Below, one piece after another: positions 34,670-54,724 of a stretch of 64,000 bases of DNA (its first letter is position 1; each line of letters opens with the position of its first letter). The stretch lies in the NCBI RefSeq assembly GCF_024679095.1, contig NC_066509.1, positions 12,967,669 to 13,031,668 on the forward strand, given 5' to 3'. A program made the position numbers and the translations under genes. Origin of the DNA: Eriocheir sinensis (taxonomy: Eukaryota; Arthropoda; Malacostraca; Decapoda; Varunidae). The notes below the pieces were generated by a model. That model saw only the letters and a list, made by a program, of their open reading frames with translations, made no database searches and had not been told where the DNA came from.

Positions 34670-35714
34670 CACATAAAATATTTAAATTTGTATTGAAATA
34701 AATATACAAAATGCACATACAATAAGGTAAACTTGTATTGAAAGAGATATGCAAAAATACATATAAAACAATGTAAATTTGTTTCAAAATATATATACGA
34801 ATACACATAAAATAACGTAGATTTCTATAGAAATATATATACAAAAAACACATAAAATTAAGTAAATACGTATAAAAAAATGTAAACAAAATACACATAA
34901 AATAATGTAAACTCGAAACAAAATAAATAAACAAAATACCAATAAAAGAATGTGTATTTGTATAAATATAAATGTACAAAATACACATACAAAATAAACA
35001 TAAAATAAGGTAAATTTGTAATGAAATATATGTACAAAATACACATAAAATAATGTAAATTTATATGAAAATATATATACAAATACACATAAAATACCAT
35101 GAATTTGTATAAACTTATATATACAAAATAAATATTAAATAATGTAAATGCGTATAAAAATATATATACAAAGTACATATAAAATAATGTAAATTCGTAT
35201 CAATATAAATCAACAAAATACCAATAAAATAATATATATTTGAATGATAATAGATTTGCAAAAAAAAACATTACATAACTAAAATTTGTATTGAAATATA
35301 TACAAAAATACATACAAATAATTTGAGTTTGTATGAAAATAGATATTCAAAATACATATAAAACTAGGTAAATTTCTTTTGAAATATATATACAAAATAC
35401 CCATAAAATATTGTAAATTTGTGTCAAAATATATAAACAAATACACATAAAAAAACTTAAAATAACGTAAATATGTATCAAATATATATACAAAAAACAC
35501 ATTAAATAATGTAAATATGTATAAAAAATATATACAAAACATAAATAAAATAATGTAAAATCGTATCAAAATAAATACAGAAAATATTAATAAAATAATG
35601 TAAATTTTTATGAAAATTAAGATGCAAAATACCCATAAAATAACACATTTTTTATAAAAATATATATACGAAAAAACACAAAATACTAGATTTTCTATTA
35701 AAATAAATAGATAT
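34670..35714 (-). repeat. 45-bp satellite block 34, reversed
   Basis: X2 counterpart of 12383-13427, at an offset of 22287 bp. It contains a local A-rich change, GCAAAAAAAAACATTAC near 35258, where X1 has a regular monomer. Confidence 0.92.
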
Positions 35715-36659
35715 ACATTCTTTTATTGGTATTTTGTTTATTTATTTTGTTTCGAATTTACATTATTTTATGTGTATTTTGTTTACATTTTTTATACGTA
35801 TTTATTTAATTTTATGTGTATTTTGTATATTTATTTTTATAGAAATCTACGTTATTTTATGTGTATTCGTATATATATTTTGAAACAAATTTACATTGTT
35901 TTATATGTATTTTTGCATATCTCTTTCAATACAAGTTTACCTTATTGTATGTGCATTTTGTATATTTATTTCAATAGAAATTTAAATATTTTATGTGTAT
36001 TTTGGTATATATATTTTTATAAGAAATGCGCTATTTTATGGGAATTTTGCATCTTTATTTTCATACAAATTTACATTATTTTATTAATATTCGGTGTATT
36101 TATTTTGATACGATGTTACATTATTCAATTTGTTTTTTGTATATACTTTTTTTATACATATTTACATTATTTAATGTGTATCTTGCATATATATTTTATA
36201 CAAATTCATTATCTATTATCTATTTTCATACAAATACACATTCTTTTCATGATATTTTGTTTATTTATTTTGACACGAATTTACATTATTTGATATGTAT
36301 TTTGTATATATATTTTTATACGTATTTACATAATTTCATATGTATTTTGTATATATATTTCTATAGAAATCTACGTTATTTTATGTGTATTCGTATATAT
36401 ATTTTGAAACAAATTTACAGTTTTATTTGTATTTTGCGTTTTTTTTTCAATACAAATTTACCTTATTGTATGTGTGCATTTTGTATATTAATTTTAATAC
36501 AAATTTAATTATTCTATGTGTATTTTTGTATATGTATTTTTAAAAAAAAATATGCTTTATCTTATGGGTATTTTGCATCTTTATTTTCATATAAATTTAA
36601 ATTATTTTATTGATATTCTGTGTACTTATTTTGATACGATTTTACATTATTCTATGTAT
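35715..36659 (+). repeat. 45-bp satellite block 35
   Basis: X2 counterpart of 13428-14371, with the same 12-unit repeat and fused monomer near 36208-36225. Confidence 0.92.
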
Positions 36660-38112
36660 AACAAAAATAAATACAGAATACACAAAAATAGATATGCAAA
36701 ATACATATAAACAATGTAAATTTGTTTCAAAAAATATATACGAATACACTTGAAATAAGGTAGATTTCTATAAAAATATATATACAAAATACACATAAAA
36801 TTAAGTAAATACGTATAAAAAATGTATAAAAAATACACATAAAATAATGTAAATTAGTATCAAAATAAATAAACAAAATACCAATAAAAGAATGTGTATT
36901 TGTATAAATATATATATACAAAATATACATTAAATAATATAAATTTGTTTAAAACTATACAAAATAGACATGAAATGATGTAAATACGTATAAAAATATA
37001 TATACAAAATACACATTAAATAATGTAAACTCGCGTCAAAATAAATAAACAAAATGTCAGTAAAAGAATGTGTATTTGTATGAAAATAGATATACAAAAT
37101 ACACCTAAAATAACCTAAATTTGTATCAAACTATATACAAAAATACACAAATTTTTTTTAAATTTGTATGAAAATATATTTACAAAATACACATAAAATT
37201 AGGTAAATTTGTATTGAAATACATACACAAAATACACATAAAATAATGTAAATTTGAATGAAAATACATAAACAAATACACTTAAAATAACGTAAATTTG
37301 TATAAAAAAAATATGTACAAAACACAAATAGAATAATGTAAAATCGTATCAAAATAAATACACAGAATATCAATAAAATAATGTAAATTTGTATGAAAAT
37401 AAAGAAGCAAAATACCCATAAAATAACGGATTTTTTTTATTTATAAAAATATATATACCAAAAGACACATCAAAAAATTAAATTTATATTAAAATAAATA
37501 TACAAAAAACACATACAATAAGGTAAATTTGTATTGAAATAGATATGCAAAATACATATAAAACAATGTAAATTTGTTTCAAAATATATATACGAATACA
37601 CATAAAATAACGTAGATTTCTATAAAAATATATATAGAAAATACACATAAAATGAAGTAAATACCTATAAAAAAATGTATACAAAATACATAAAATAATG
37701 TAAATTTGTATCAAAATAAATAAACAAAATACCAATAAAAGAATGTGTATTTGTATGAATATAAATATACAAAATACACATAAAATAATATAAATTTATA
37801 TAAAACTATATACAAAAATACACAGAAGCAATTAAATTTGCATGAAAATATATACAAAATACACACGAAATAAGCTAAATTTGAATTGAAATATATATAC
37901 AAAATACATGAAATAAAGTAAATTTGTATCAAAATATTTATACAAATACACATATAATAACGTAAATTTGTATGAAAATATATAAACAAAATACACATTA
38001 AATAATGTAAATACGTATAAAAAAAATGTGTACAAAATACACATATAATCATGTAATTCGTATCAAAATAAATAAACAAAATACCATTAAAATAATATAA
38101 ATTTGTATGAGT
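36660..38112 (-). repeat. 45-bp satellite block 36, reversed
   Basis: X2 counterpart of 14372-15822. Near 37688 an AC dinucleotide of the usual ATACACATAAAA is missing compared with X1. Confidence 0.92.
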
Positions 38113-38389
38113 AAACGTGTATGTTGCATATTTTTTCATTACAAATTTACCTTATTATATACGCATTTTGTATATTAATTTTAATACAAATTTAATTATT
38201 CGATGTGTATTTTTGTATCTGTATTTTTATAAACATATGCTTTATTTTTTTAGTATTTTGCATCTTTATTTTCATGCAAATTTACATTATTTTATTGATA
38301 TTTTGCTCATTCATTTTGATACGAATTGACATTATTCTATGTGTATTTTGTATATATTTTTCATACAAATTTACGTTATTTTATGTTTA
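38113..38389 (+). repeat. 45-bp satellite block 37, short forward island
   Basis: X2 counterpart of 15823-16102, the first forward part of the 367-bp duplication. Confidence 0.9.
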
Positions 38390-38480
38390 AAAATATGTAC
38401 AAAATACACATATAATCATGTAATTCGTATCAAAATAAATAAACAAAATACCAATAAAATAATATAAATTTATATGAGTA
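38390..38480 (-). repeat. 45-bp satellite block 38, 90-bp reversed island
   Basis: X2 counterpart of 16103-16192, with the same single-base variant of the switch word. Confidence 0.9.
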
Positions 38481-41460
38481 AACGTGAATGTTGCATATTT
38501 TTTCAATACAAATTTACCTTATTACATACGCATTTTGTATATTAATTTTAATACAAATTTAATTATTCGATGTGTATTTTTGTATCTGTATTTTTATAAA
38601 CATATGCTTTATTTTTTGGGTATTTTGCATCTTTATTTTCATACAAATTTACATTATTTTATTGATATTCTGCTCATTCATTTTGATACGAATTGACATT
38701 ATTCTATGTGTATTTTGTATATATTTTTCATACAAATTGACGTTATTTTATGTGTATTTGTTTATATATTTTGACACAAATTTACAACATTTTATGGGTA
38801 TTTTGTATATACATTTCAAAAGAAATTTACCTAGTTTTTTGTGTATTTTGTATATCTATTTTCATACAAACTCAAATTATTTTCATGTTTTTTGTATATA
38901 TTTTAATACAAATTTTAGTTATGTTATGTGTATTTTGTAAATTTATTTTCATTCAAATATATATTATTTTATTGGTGTTTTGTTGATTTATATTGATACG
39001 AATTTACATTATTTTATATGTACTTTGTATATATATTTTTATACGCTTTTACATTATTTAATATTTATTTTGAATATATATTTTTATACAAATTCATGGT
39101 ATTTTATGTGTATTTGTATATATATTTTTTTATAAATTTACATTATTTTATGTGTATTTTGTACATATATTTTTTTTAAAAATCTACCTTATTTTATGTT
39201 TATTTTGTATGTGTATTTTGTATATTTATATTTATCCAAATACACATTCTTTTATTGGTATTTTGTTTATTTATTTTAATTCGAATTTACATTATTTTAT
39301 GTGTTTTTTGTATACTTTTTTTTATACGTATTTGCTTAATTTTATGTGTATTTATGTATTATTTAATGTTCATTTTGTATATATATTTTATCCAAATTTA
39401 CATTATTTTATGTGTATTTGTTTATATATTTTCATACAAATTTACACTATTTTATGTGTTTTTTGTATATATATTTTTCTACGTATTTAAATTATTCTAT
39501 GTGTATTTTCTATATATATTTTCATAAAAAAATTACGTTATTTTATTGTGTGTATAAGTATATATTTTGATACAAATTTTATACAAATTCATGTTATTTA
39601 ATGTTTATTTGTATATATATTTTCATACAAATTTATATTATTTTATGTGTATTTTTTCATATATTTCATTACAAATTTACCTTATTTTATGTTTATTTTG
39701 TATATTTATTTCATTCAATTTTAAATTATTTTATGTGTATATTTGTATTTGTATTTAGGTTATTTTATATGTATTTTGTATATATATTTTCATCCAAAAT
39801 TACATTATTTTATTGGTATTTCTTAATTTAATTCGATACGAATTTAGATTATTTCATATGTATTTTGTATACATATTTTTATTCTCATTTACATTATCTA
39901 AAGTGTGTTTTGTATATATATTTTTATGCAAATTTATTTTATGTTCATTTTTGTACATATATTTTTATAGAAATTTGCGTTATTTTATGTATATAGTTTT
40001 ATATAAATCTACGTTATTTTATGTGCATTTTGTATATTTATATTTATACAAATACACATTCTTTTATTGGTATATTGTTTATTTACATTTATACGAATTT
40101 ACATTATTTTATGTGTATTTTGTATACATTTTTTATACGTATTTACTTAATATTATGTGTATTTTGTATATGTATTTTTATAGAAATCTACGTTATTTTA
40201 TGTGTATTCGTATATATATTTTGAAACAAATTTACATTATTTTATATGTATTTTCCATATCTATTTCAATACAAATTTACCTTATTGTATGTGCATTTTG
40301 TATATTTATTTTAATACAAGTTCAAATATTTTATGTGTATTTTGGTATCAATAATTTTATAAAAAAATGCATTTTATAGGTATTTTGCATCTTAATTTTC
40401 ATTTTATATGTACTTTGTATATATATTTTTATACGCTCTTACATTATTTAATATTTATTTTGAATATAATTTTTTATACAAATTCATGGTATTTTATGTG
40501 TATTTCTATATATATTATTTCATATAAATTTACATTATTGTATGTGTATTTTGTACATATATTTTATTACAAATCTACCTTATTTTATGTTTATTTTGTA
40601 TGTGTATTTTGTATATTTTTATTTATCCAAATAAACATTCTTTTATTGGTATTTTGTTTATTTATTTTAATTCGAATTTACATTATTTTATGTGTATTTT
40701 GAATACATTTTTTTATACGTATTTACTTAATTTTATGTGTATTTTGTATGTATATTTTTATAGAAATCTACGTTTTTTTATTTGTATTCGTATATATATT
40801 TTGAAACAAATTTACATTGTTTTATATGTATTTTTGCTTATCTCTTTCAATACAAATTTACCTTATTGTATATGCATTTTGTATATTTATTTCAATACAA
40901 ATTTAATTATTCTATGTGTATTTTGTATATATATATTTATAGAAATCTTCGTTATTTTATGTGTATTCGTACACATATTTTGAAACAAATTTGATTTGCT
41001 TTATATGTATTTTGCGTATCTATTTCAATACAAACTTGCCTTATTGTATGTGTTTTTTATATATTTATTTTAATACAAAATCTAATTTTTTTATGTGTAT
41101 TTTGGTATATATATTTTTATAAGAAATGCGCTATTTTATGGGAATTTTGCATCTTTATTTTCATACAAATTTACATTATTTTATTAATATTTGGTGTATT
41201 TATTTTGATACGATTTTACATTATTCTATTTGTTTTTTGTATATACTTTTTTATACATATTTACATTATTTAATGTGTATCTTGCATATATATTTTATAC
41301 AAATTTATTATCTATTATCTATTTTCATACAAATACACATTCTTTTCATGATATTTTGTTTATTTATTTTGACACGAATTTACATTATTTGATATATATT
41401 TTGTATATATATTTTTATACGTATTTACATAGTTTCATAAGTATTTTGTATATATATTTA
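38481..41460 (+). repeat. 45-bp satellite block 39
   Basis: X2 counterpart of 16193-19173 at a constant offset of about 22287 bp. Only scattered single-base differences were noted in the parts I compared. Confidence 0.92.
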
Positions 41461-41979
41461 ATAGATATTCAAAAAACACATAAAATAAACTAAATTTGTA
41501 TCAAACTATATACAAAAATACACAAAAATATTTTACATTTGTATGAAAATAAACATACAAAATACACATAAAATTAGGTAAATTTGTATGGAAATACATA
41601 TACAAAATACACATAAAATAATGTAAATTTGAATGAAAATATATAAACAAATACACTTAAAATAACGTATATTTGGATAAAAAAAATATATACAAAACAC
41701 AAATAGAATAATGTAAAATCGTATCAAAATAAATACACAGAATATTAATAAAATAATGTAGATTTGTATGAAAATAAAGAGGCAAAATAATCGTAAAATA
41801 ACGCATTTTTTTATTTATAAAAATATATATACCAAAATACACATTTGTATTAAAATAAATATATAAAAAACACTTACAATAAGGTAAATTTGTATTGAAA
41901 TAGATACGCAAAATACATATAAAGCAATGTAAATTTGTTTCAAAATATGTATACCAACACACAAAAAATACCCTATATA

Positions 41980-42049
<70 letters not shown>

Positions 42050-42518
42050 AAAAACACATAAAATGAAGTAAATACGTTTAAAAAAATGTATACAAAATAC
42101 GAATAAAATAATGTAAACTCGTATCAAAATAAATAAACAAAATACCAATAAAAGAATGTGTATTTGTATAAATATAAATATACAAAATACACATAGAATA
42201 ACGTAAATTTATATAAAACTATATACATAAATACACAGAAGTAATTAAATTTGTATGAAAATATATACAAAATACACTCAAAATAAGCTAAATTTGAATT
42301 GAAATATATATACAAAATACATGAAATAAAGTAAATTTGTATCAAAATATTTATACAAATACACATATAATAACGTAAATTTGTATGAAAATATATAAAC
42401 AAAATACATTAAATAATGTAAATACGTATTAAAAATGTACAAAATACACATATAATCATGTAATTCGTATCAAAATAAATAAACAAAATACCAATAAAAT
42501 AATATAAATTTGTATGAG
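41461..42518 (-). repeat. 45-bp satellite block 40, reversed, with a TA array
   Basis: X2 counterpart of 19174-20310. The TA array is only about 74 bp (41974-42047) against 140 bp in X1, and the roughly 35 bp before it carry clustered differences. Confidence 0.91.
41974..42047. repeat. (TA)n array, X2 number 1
   Basis: About 74 bp with one C at 41981. It is half the length of its X1 partner, and the preceding bases differ from the X1 flank at several positions. Confidence 0.96.
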
Positions 42519-47658
<5,140 letters not shown>

Positions 47659-48134
47659 AGTAAACGTGTATGTTGCATATTTTTTCAATACAAATTTACC
47701 TTATTATATACGCATTTTGTATATTAATTTTAATACAAATTTAATTTTTCGATGTGTATTTTTGTATCTATATTTTTTTAAACATATGCTTTATTTTTTG
47801 GATATTTTGCATCTTTATTTTCATACAAATATACATTATTTTATTGATATTCTGCTCATTCATTTTGATACGAATTGACATTATTCTATGTGTATTTTGT
47901 ATATATTTTTCATACAAATTTACGTTATTTTATGTGTATTTGTTTATATATTTTGACACAAATTTACAATATTTTATGGCTATTTTGTATATACATTTCA
48001 AAAGAAATTTACCTAGTTTTATGTGTATTTTGAATATCTATTTTCATACAAACTCAAATTATTTCTATGTATTTTTGTGTATATTTTAATACATATTTTA
48101 GTTATGTTATGTGTATTTTGTAAATTTATTTTCA

Positions 48135-48289
<155 letters not shown>

Positions 48290-49703
48290 TTATTGGTGTT
48301 TTGTTGATTTATATTGATACGAATTTACATTATTTTATATGTACTTTGTATATATATTTTTATACGCTTTTACATTATTTAATATTTATTTTGAATATAT
48401 ATTTTTATTCAAATTCATGGTATTTTATGTGTATTTGTATATATATTTCATATAAATTTACATTATTTTATGTGTATTTTGTACATATATTTTATTACAA
48501 ATCTACCTTATTTTATGTTTATTTTGTATATGTATTTTGTATATTTATATTTATCCAAATACACATTCTTTTATTGGTATTTTGTTGATTTATTTTAAAT
48601 CGAATTTACATTATTTTATGTGTATTTTGTATACATTTTTTTTATTTGTATTCGTATATATATTTTGAAACAAATTTACATTGTTTTATATGTATTTTTG
48701 CATATCTCTTTCAATACAAATTTACCTTATTGTATGTGCATTTTGTATATTTATTTCAATACAAATTTAAATATTTTATGTGTATTTTGGTATATATATT
48801 TTTATAAGAAATGCGCTATTTTATGGGAATTTTGCATCTTTATTTTCATACAAATTTACATTATTTTATTAATATTCGGTGTATTTATTTTGATACGAAT
48901 TTACATTATTCTATTTGTTTTTTGTATACACTTTTTTATACATATTTACATTATTTAATGAGTATCTTGCATATATATTTTATACAAATTTATTATCTAT
49001 TATCTATTTTTATACAAATACACATTCTTTTCATGATATTTTGTTTATTTATTTTGACACGAATTTGCATTATTTGATATGTATTTTGTATATATATTTT
49101 TATACGTATTTACATAATTTCATATGTATTTTGTATATATATTTCTATAGAAATCTACTTTATTTTGTATGTATTCGTATATATATTTTGAAACAAATTT
49201 ACATTGTTTTATATGTATTTTTGAATATCTCTTTTAATACAAATTTACCTTACTGTATATGCATTTTGTTTATTTATTTGAATACAAATTTAAATATTTT
49301 ATGTGTATTTTGTATATTTATTTTTATAAAAAATGCGATAATTTTTGGGAATTTTGCATCTTTATTTTCATACAAATTTACATTATTTTATTGATATTCT
49401 GTGTATTTATTTTGATACGATTTTACATTATTCTATTTGTTTTTTGTATATATTTTTTTATACACATTTACATTATTTAATGTGTATCCTGCATATATAT
49501 TTTATACAAATTTACGTTATTTTAAGTGTATTTGATTTTATATTTTCATTCAAATTTACATTTATTTTAATGCGAAATTACATTATTTTATGTGTATTTT
49601 GTATACATTTTTTTTATACGTATTTACTTAATTTTATGTGTATTTTGTATATATATTTTTATAGAAATCTACGTTTTTTTATTTGAATTTGTATATATAT
49701 TTT

Positions 49704-50227
49704 GAAACAAATTTACATTGTTTTATATGTATTTTTGCATATCTCTTTCAATATAAATTTCCCTGATTGTATGTGCATTTTGTATATTTATTTCATTGCA
49801 AATTTAAATATTTTATGTGTATTTTGGTATATATATTTTTATAAGAAATGCGCTATTTTATGGGAATTTTGCATCTTTATTTTCATACAAATTTACATTA
49901 TTTTATTAATATTCATTGTATTTATTTTGATACGATGTTACATTATTCTATTTGATTTTTGTATATACTTTTTTTATACATATTTACATTATTTAATGTG
50001 TATCTTGCATATATATTTTATACAAATTCATTATCTATTATCTATTTTCATACAAATACACATTCTTTTCATGATATTTTGTTTATTTATTTTGACACGA
50101 ATTTACATTATTTGATATGTATTTTGTATATATATTTTTATACGTATTTACATAATTTCATATGTATTTTGTATATATATTTCTATAGAAATCTACTTTA
50201 TTTTATGTGTATTCGTATATATATTTT
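49704..50227 (+). repeat. Exemplar 12-monomer higher-order repeat
   Basis: 524 bp between GAAAC anchors at 49704 and 50228. It follows the same order as the 16-monomer form, but five monomers are replaced by one short fused monomer, ATTATCTATTATCTATTTTC, at about 50030-50050. Another clean example is 56360-56881. Confidence 0.85.
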
Positions 50228-51446
50228 GAAACAGATTTACATTGTTTTATATGTATTTTTGAATATCTCTTTCAATACAAATTTACCTTACTGTATATGC
50301 ATTTTGTATATTTATTTCAATACAAATTTAAATATTTTATGTGTATTTTGGTAAATATATTTTTATAAAAAATGCGATAATTTTTGGGAATTTTGCATCT
50401 TTATTTTCATACAAATTTACATAATTTTATTGATATTCTGTGTATTTATTTTGATACGATTTTACATTATTCTATTTGTTTTTTGTATATATTTTTTTAT
50501 ACACATTTTCATTATTTAATGAGTATCTTGCATATATATTTTATAAAAATTTACGTTATTTTAAGTGTATTTGTTTATATATTTTCATTCAAATTTACAT
50601 TATTTGATGTGTATTTTGTATATGTATTTCAATACAAATTTACCTAATTTTATGTGTATTTTGTATATTTCTTTTCAAACGAATTTAAATTATTTTTGTG
50701 TATTTTTGTATATAGTTTTATACAAATTTAGGTTATTTTTTGTACGCATTTACATTATTTAGTGTGTGTTTTGTATATATATATTTATGCAAATTTACTT
50801 TATTTTATGTGCATTTTTGTACATATATTTTTATAGAAATTTGCGTTATTTGTATATGTTTTCTCATACAAATTTACATTATTTTATTGCTATTTTGTTT
50901 ATTTATTTTGATACGAGTTACATGATTATATGTGTATTTTGTACATATTTATTATACGTATTTATATTACTTAATGTGTATTTTGTTTATATATTTTTAA
51001 ACAAATCTACGTTATTATATGTATTTGTATAAATATTTTGATACAGATTTACATTATTTTATGTATTTTGTAAGTACATTTCAATTCAAATTTAGCTTAT
51101 TTTAGCTGTATTTTGTATATATTTTCATACAAATTTAATTACTTCTGTGTATTTTTGTATATAGTTTTATACAAATTTACGATATTTTTTGTGTATTTTG
51201 TATATTTATATTTATACAAATACACATTCTTTTACTGGTATTTTGTTTATTTATTTTGATACGATTTTTATGTGTATTTTGTATTCATTTTTTTATACGT
51301 ATTTACTTCATTTTATGTGTATTTTGTATATATTTTTATTGAAATCTACGTTATTTTATGTGTATTCATATATATATTTTGAAACAAATTTACATTGTTT
51401 TATATGTATTTTTGAATATATCTTTCAATACAAATTTACCTCTCCA

Positions 51447-51908
51447 TATATACCAAAATACACATAAAAAAATTAAATTTGTATTAAAATAAATATTTAA
51501 AAAACACATACAATAAGGTAAATTTGTATTGAAATAGATATGCAAAATACATATAAAACAATGTAAATTTGTTTCAAAATATATATACGAATACACATAA
51601 AATAACGTCGATTTCTATAAAAGTATATATACAAAAAACACATAAAATGAAGTAAATACGTATAAAAAAAAATGTATACAAAATACACATAAAATAATGT
51701 AAATACGCATTAAAATAAATATACAAAATACCAATCAAAGAATGTGTATTTGTATACATATAAATATACAAAATACACATAAAATAACGTAAATTTATAC
51801 AAAACTATATACAAAAATGCACAGAAGTATTTTAATTTGTATGAAAATAGATATACAAAATAAGGTAAATTCGTTTCAAATTCAATAAACAAAATTCAGA
51901 TTTTATAA
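51447..51908 (-). repeat. 45-bp satellite block 44, reversed
   Basis: Reversed monomers of tandem unit 1, repeated at 53965-54427. It ends in non-monomer filler with a hairpin (separate entry). Confidence 0.91.
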
Positions 51909-51923
51909 AAATAATATAAAATC
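51899..51923. repeat. Hairpin-forming filler at an orientation switch, unit 1
   Basis: GATTTTATA at 51899-51907 and TATAAAATC at 51915-51923 form a perfect 9-bp stem with a 7-base loop. The surrounding bases to about 51937 (CAGATTATCAGATTTTG) do not fit any monomer variant. Confidence 0.88.
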
Positions 51924-53964
51924 AGATTATCAGATTTTGTATATCTATTTTCATACAAACTCAAATTATTTCTATGTATTTTTGTATATATTTTAATACA
52001 AATTTCAGTAATGTTATGTGTATTTTGTAAATTTATTTTCATTCAAATATATATTATTTTATTGGTGTTTTGTTGATTTATATTGATACGAATTTACATT
52101 ATTTTATATGTACTTTGTATATATATATTTATACGCTTGTACATTATTAAATATTTATTTTGAATATATATTTTTATACAAATTCATGGTATTTTATGTT
52201 CATTTGTATTCGTATATATATTTTGAAACAAATTTACATTGTTTTATATGTATTTTTGCATATCTCTTTCAATACAAATTTACCTTATTGTATGTCCATT
52301 TTGTATATTTATTTCAATGCAAATTTAAATATTTTATGTGTATTTTGGTATATATATTTTTATAAGAAATGCGCTATTTTATGGGAATTTTACATCTTTA
52401 TTTTCATACAAATTTACATTATTTTTTTAATTTTCGGTGTATTTATTTTGATACGATGTTACATTATTCTATTTGTTTTTGGTATATACTTTTTTATACA
52501 TATTTACATTATTTAATGTGTATCTTGCATATATATTTTATACAAATTTATTATCTATTATCTATTTTCATACAAATACACATTCTTTTCATGATATTTT
52601 GTTTATTTATTTTGACACGAATTTACATTATTTGATATGTATTTTGTATATATATATTTTTATACGTATTTACATAATTTCATATGTATTTTGTATATAT
52701 ATTTCTATAGAAATCTACTTTATTTTATGTGTATTCGTATATATATTTTGAAACAGATTTACATTGTTTTATATGTATTTTTGAATATCTCTTTCAATAC
52801 AAATTTACCTTACTGTATATGCATTTTGTATATTTATTTCAATACAAATTTAAATATTTTATGTGTATTTTGGTAAATATATTTTTATAAAAAATGCGAA
52901 AATTTTTGGGAATTTTGCATCTTTATTTTCATACAAATTTACATAATTTTATTCATATTCTGTGTATTTATTTTGATACGATTTTACATTATTCTATTTG
53001 TTTTTTGTATATATTTTTTATACATTTACATTATTTAATGTGTATCTTGCATATATATTTTATAAAAATTTACGTTATTTTAAGTGTATTTGTTTATATA
53101 TTTTCATTCAAATTTACATTATTTGATGTGTATTTTGTATATGTATTTCAATACAAATTTACCTAATTTTATGTGTATTTTGTATATTTCTTTTCAAACG
53201 AATTTAAATTATTTTTGTGTATTTTTGTATATAGTTTTATACAAATTTAGGTTATTTTTTGTACGCATTTACATTATTTAGTGTGTGTTTTGTATATATA
53301 TATTTATGCAAATTTACTTTATTTTATGTGCATTTTTGTACATATATTTTTATAGAAATTTGCGTTATTTGTATATGTTTTCTCATACAAATTTACATTA
53401 TTTTATTGCTATTTTGTTTATTTATTTTGATACGAGTTACATGATTATATGTGTATTTTGTACATATTTATTATACGTATTTACATTACTTAATGTGTAT
53501 TTTGTTTATATATTTTTAAACAAATCTACGTTATTATATGTATTTGTATAAATATTTTGATACAGATTTACATTATTTTATGTATTTTGTAAGTACATTT
53601 CAATTCAAATTTAGCTTATTTTAGCTGTATTTTGTATATATATTTTCATACAAATTTAATTACTTCTGTGTATTTTTGTATATAGTTTTATACAAATTTA
53701 CGATATTTTTTGTGTATTTTGTATATTTATATTTATACAAATACACATTCTTTTACTGGTATTTTGTTTATTTATTTTGATACGATTTTTATGTGTATTT
53801 TGTATTCATTTTTTTATACGTATTTACTTCATTTTATGTGTATTTTTTATATATTTTTATTGAAATCTACGTTATTTTATGTGTATTCATATATATATTT
53901 TGAAACAAATTTACATTGTTTTATATGTATTTTTGAATATATCTTTCAATACAAATTTACCTCT
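51909..53964 (+). repeat. 45-bp satellite block 45
   Basis: Forward monomers spanning the join of tandem units 1 and 2. The join near 52205 links AATTCATGGTATTTTATG to the GTATTCGTATATATATTTTG anchor and is repeated near 54724. Confidence 0.91.
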
Positions 53965-54427
53965 CCATATTTACCAAAATACACATAAAAAAATTAAATT
54001 TGTATTAAAATAAATATTTAAAAAACACATACAATAAGGTAAATTTGTATTGAAATAGATATGCAAAATACATATAAAACAATGTAAATTTGTTTCAAAA
54101 TATATATACGAATACACATAAAATAACGTCGATTTCTATAAAAATATATATACAAAATACACATAAAATGAAGTAAATACGTATAAAAAAATGTATACAA
54201 AATACACATAAAATAATGTAAATACGCATTAAAATAAATATACAAAATACCAATAAAAGAATGTGTATTTGTATAAATATAAATATACAAAATACACATA
54301 AAATAACGTAAATTTATACAAAACTATATACAAAAATGCACAGAAGTATTTTAATTTGTATGAAAATAGATATACAAAATAAGGTAATTTCGTTTCAAAT
54401 TCAATAAACAAAATTCAGATTTTATAA
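53965..54427 (-). repeat. 45-bp satellite block 46, reversed
   Basis: Second copy of 51447-51908, with the same CTCTCC entry and hairpin exit. Confidence 0.91.
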
Positions 54428-54442
54428 AAATAATATAAAATC
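54418..54442. repeat. Hairpin-forming filler at an orientation switch, unit 2
   Basis: Second copy of the stem-loop at 51899, 2519 bp downstream and unchanged, in tandem unit 2. Confidence 0.87.
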
Positions 54443-54724
54443 AGATTATCAGATTTTGTATATCTATTTTCATACAAACTCAAATTATTTCTATGTATTT
54501 TTGTATATATTTTAATACAAATTTCAGTAATGTTATGTGTATTTTGTAAATTTATTTTCATTCAAATATATATTATTTTATTGGTGTTTTGTTGATTTAT
54601 ATTGATACGAATTTACATTATTTTATATGTACTTTGTATATATATATTTATACGCTTGTACATTATTAAATATTTATTTTGAATATATATTTTTATACAA
54701 ATTCATGGTATTTTATGTTTATTT

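Larger units (their letters stand above)
38028..38761. repeat. 367-bp tandem duplication in X2
   Basis: Copies at about 38028-38394 and 38395-38761, equivalent to those at 15739-16472. Confidence 0.87.
49690..52205 (+). repeat. 2.52-kb tandem repeat, unit 1
   Basis: A composite unit with an inner reversed block (51447-51908). Equivalent landmarks recur 2519 bp later. For example, the stretch at 50565-50762 has an identical translation at 53084-53281. It is bounded by the GAAAC-anchored monomer at the left. Confidence 0.9.
52206..54724 (+). repeat. 2.52-kb tandem repeat, unit 2
   Basis: Second full unit, about 2519 bp, including its own reversed block and the hairpin filler. It joins unit 3 through the same AATTCATGG to GTATTCG junction. 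Confidence 0.9.
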
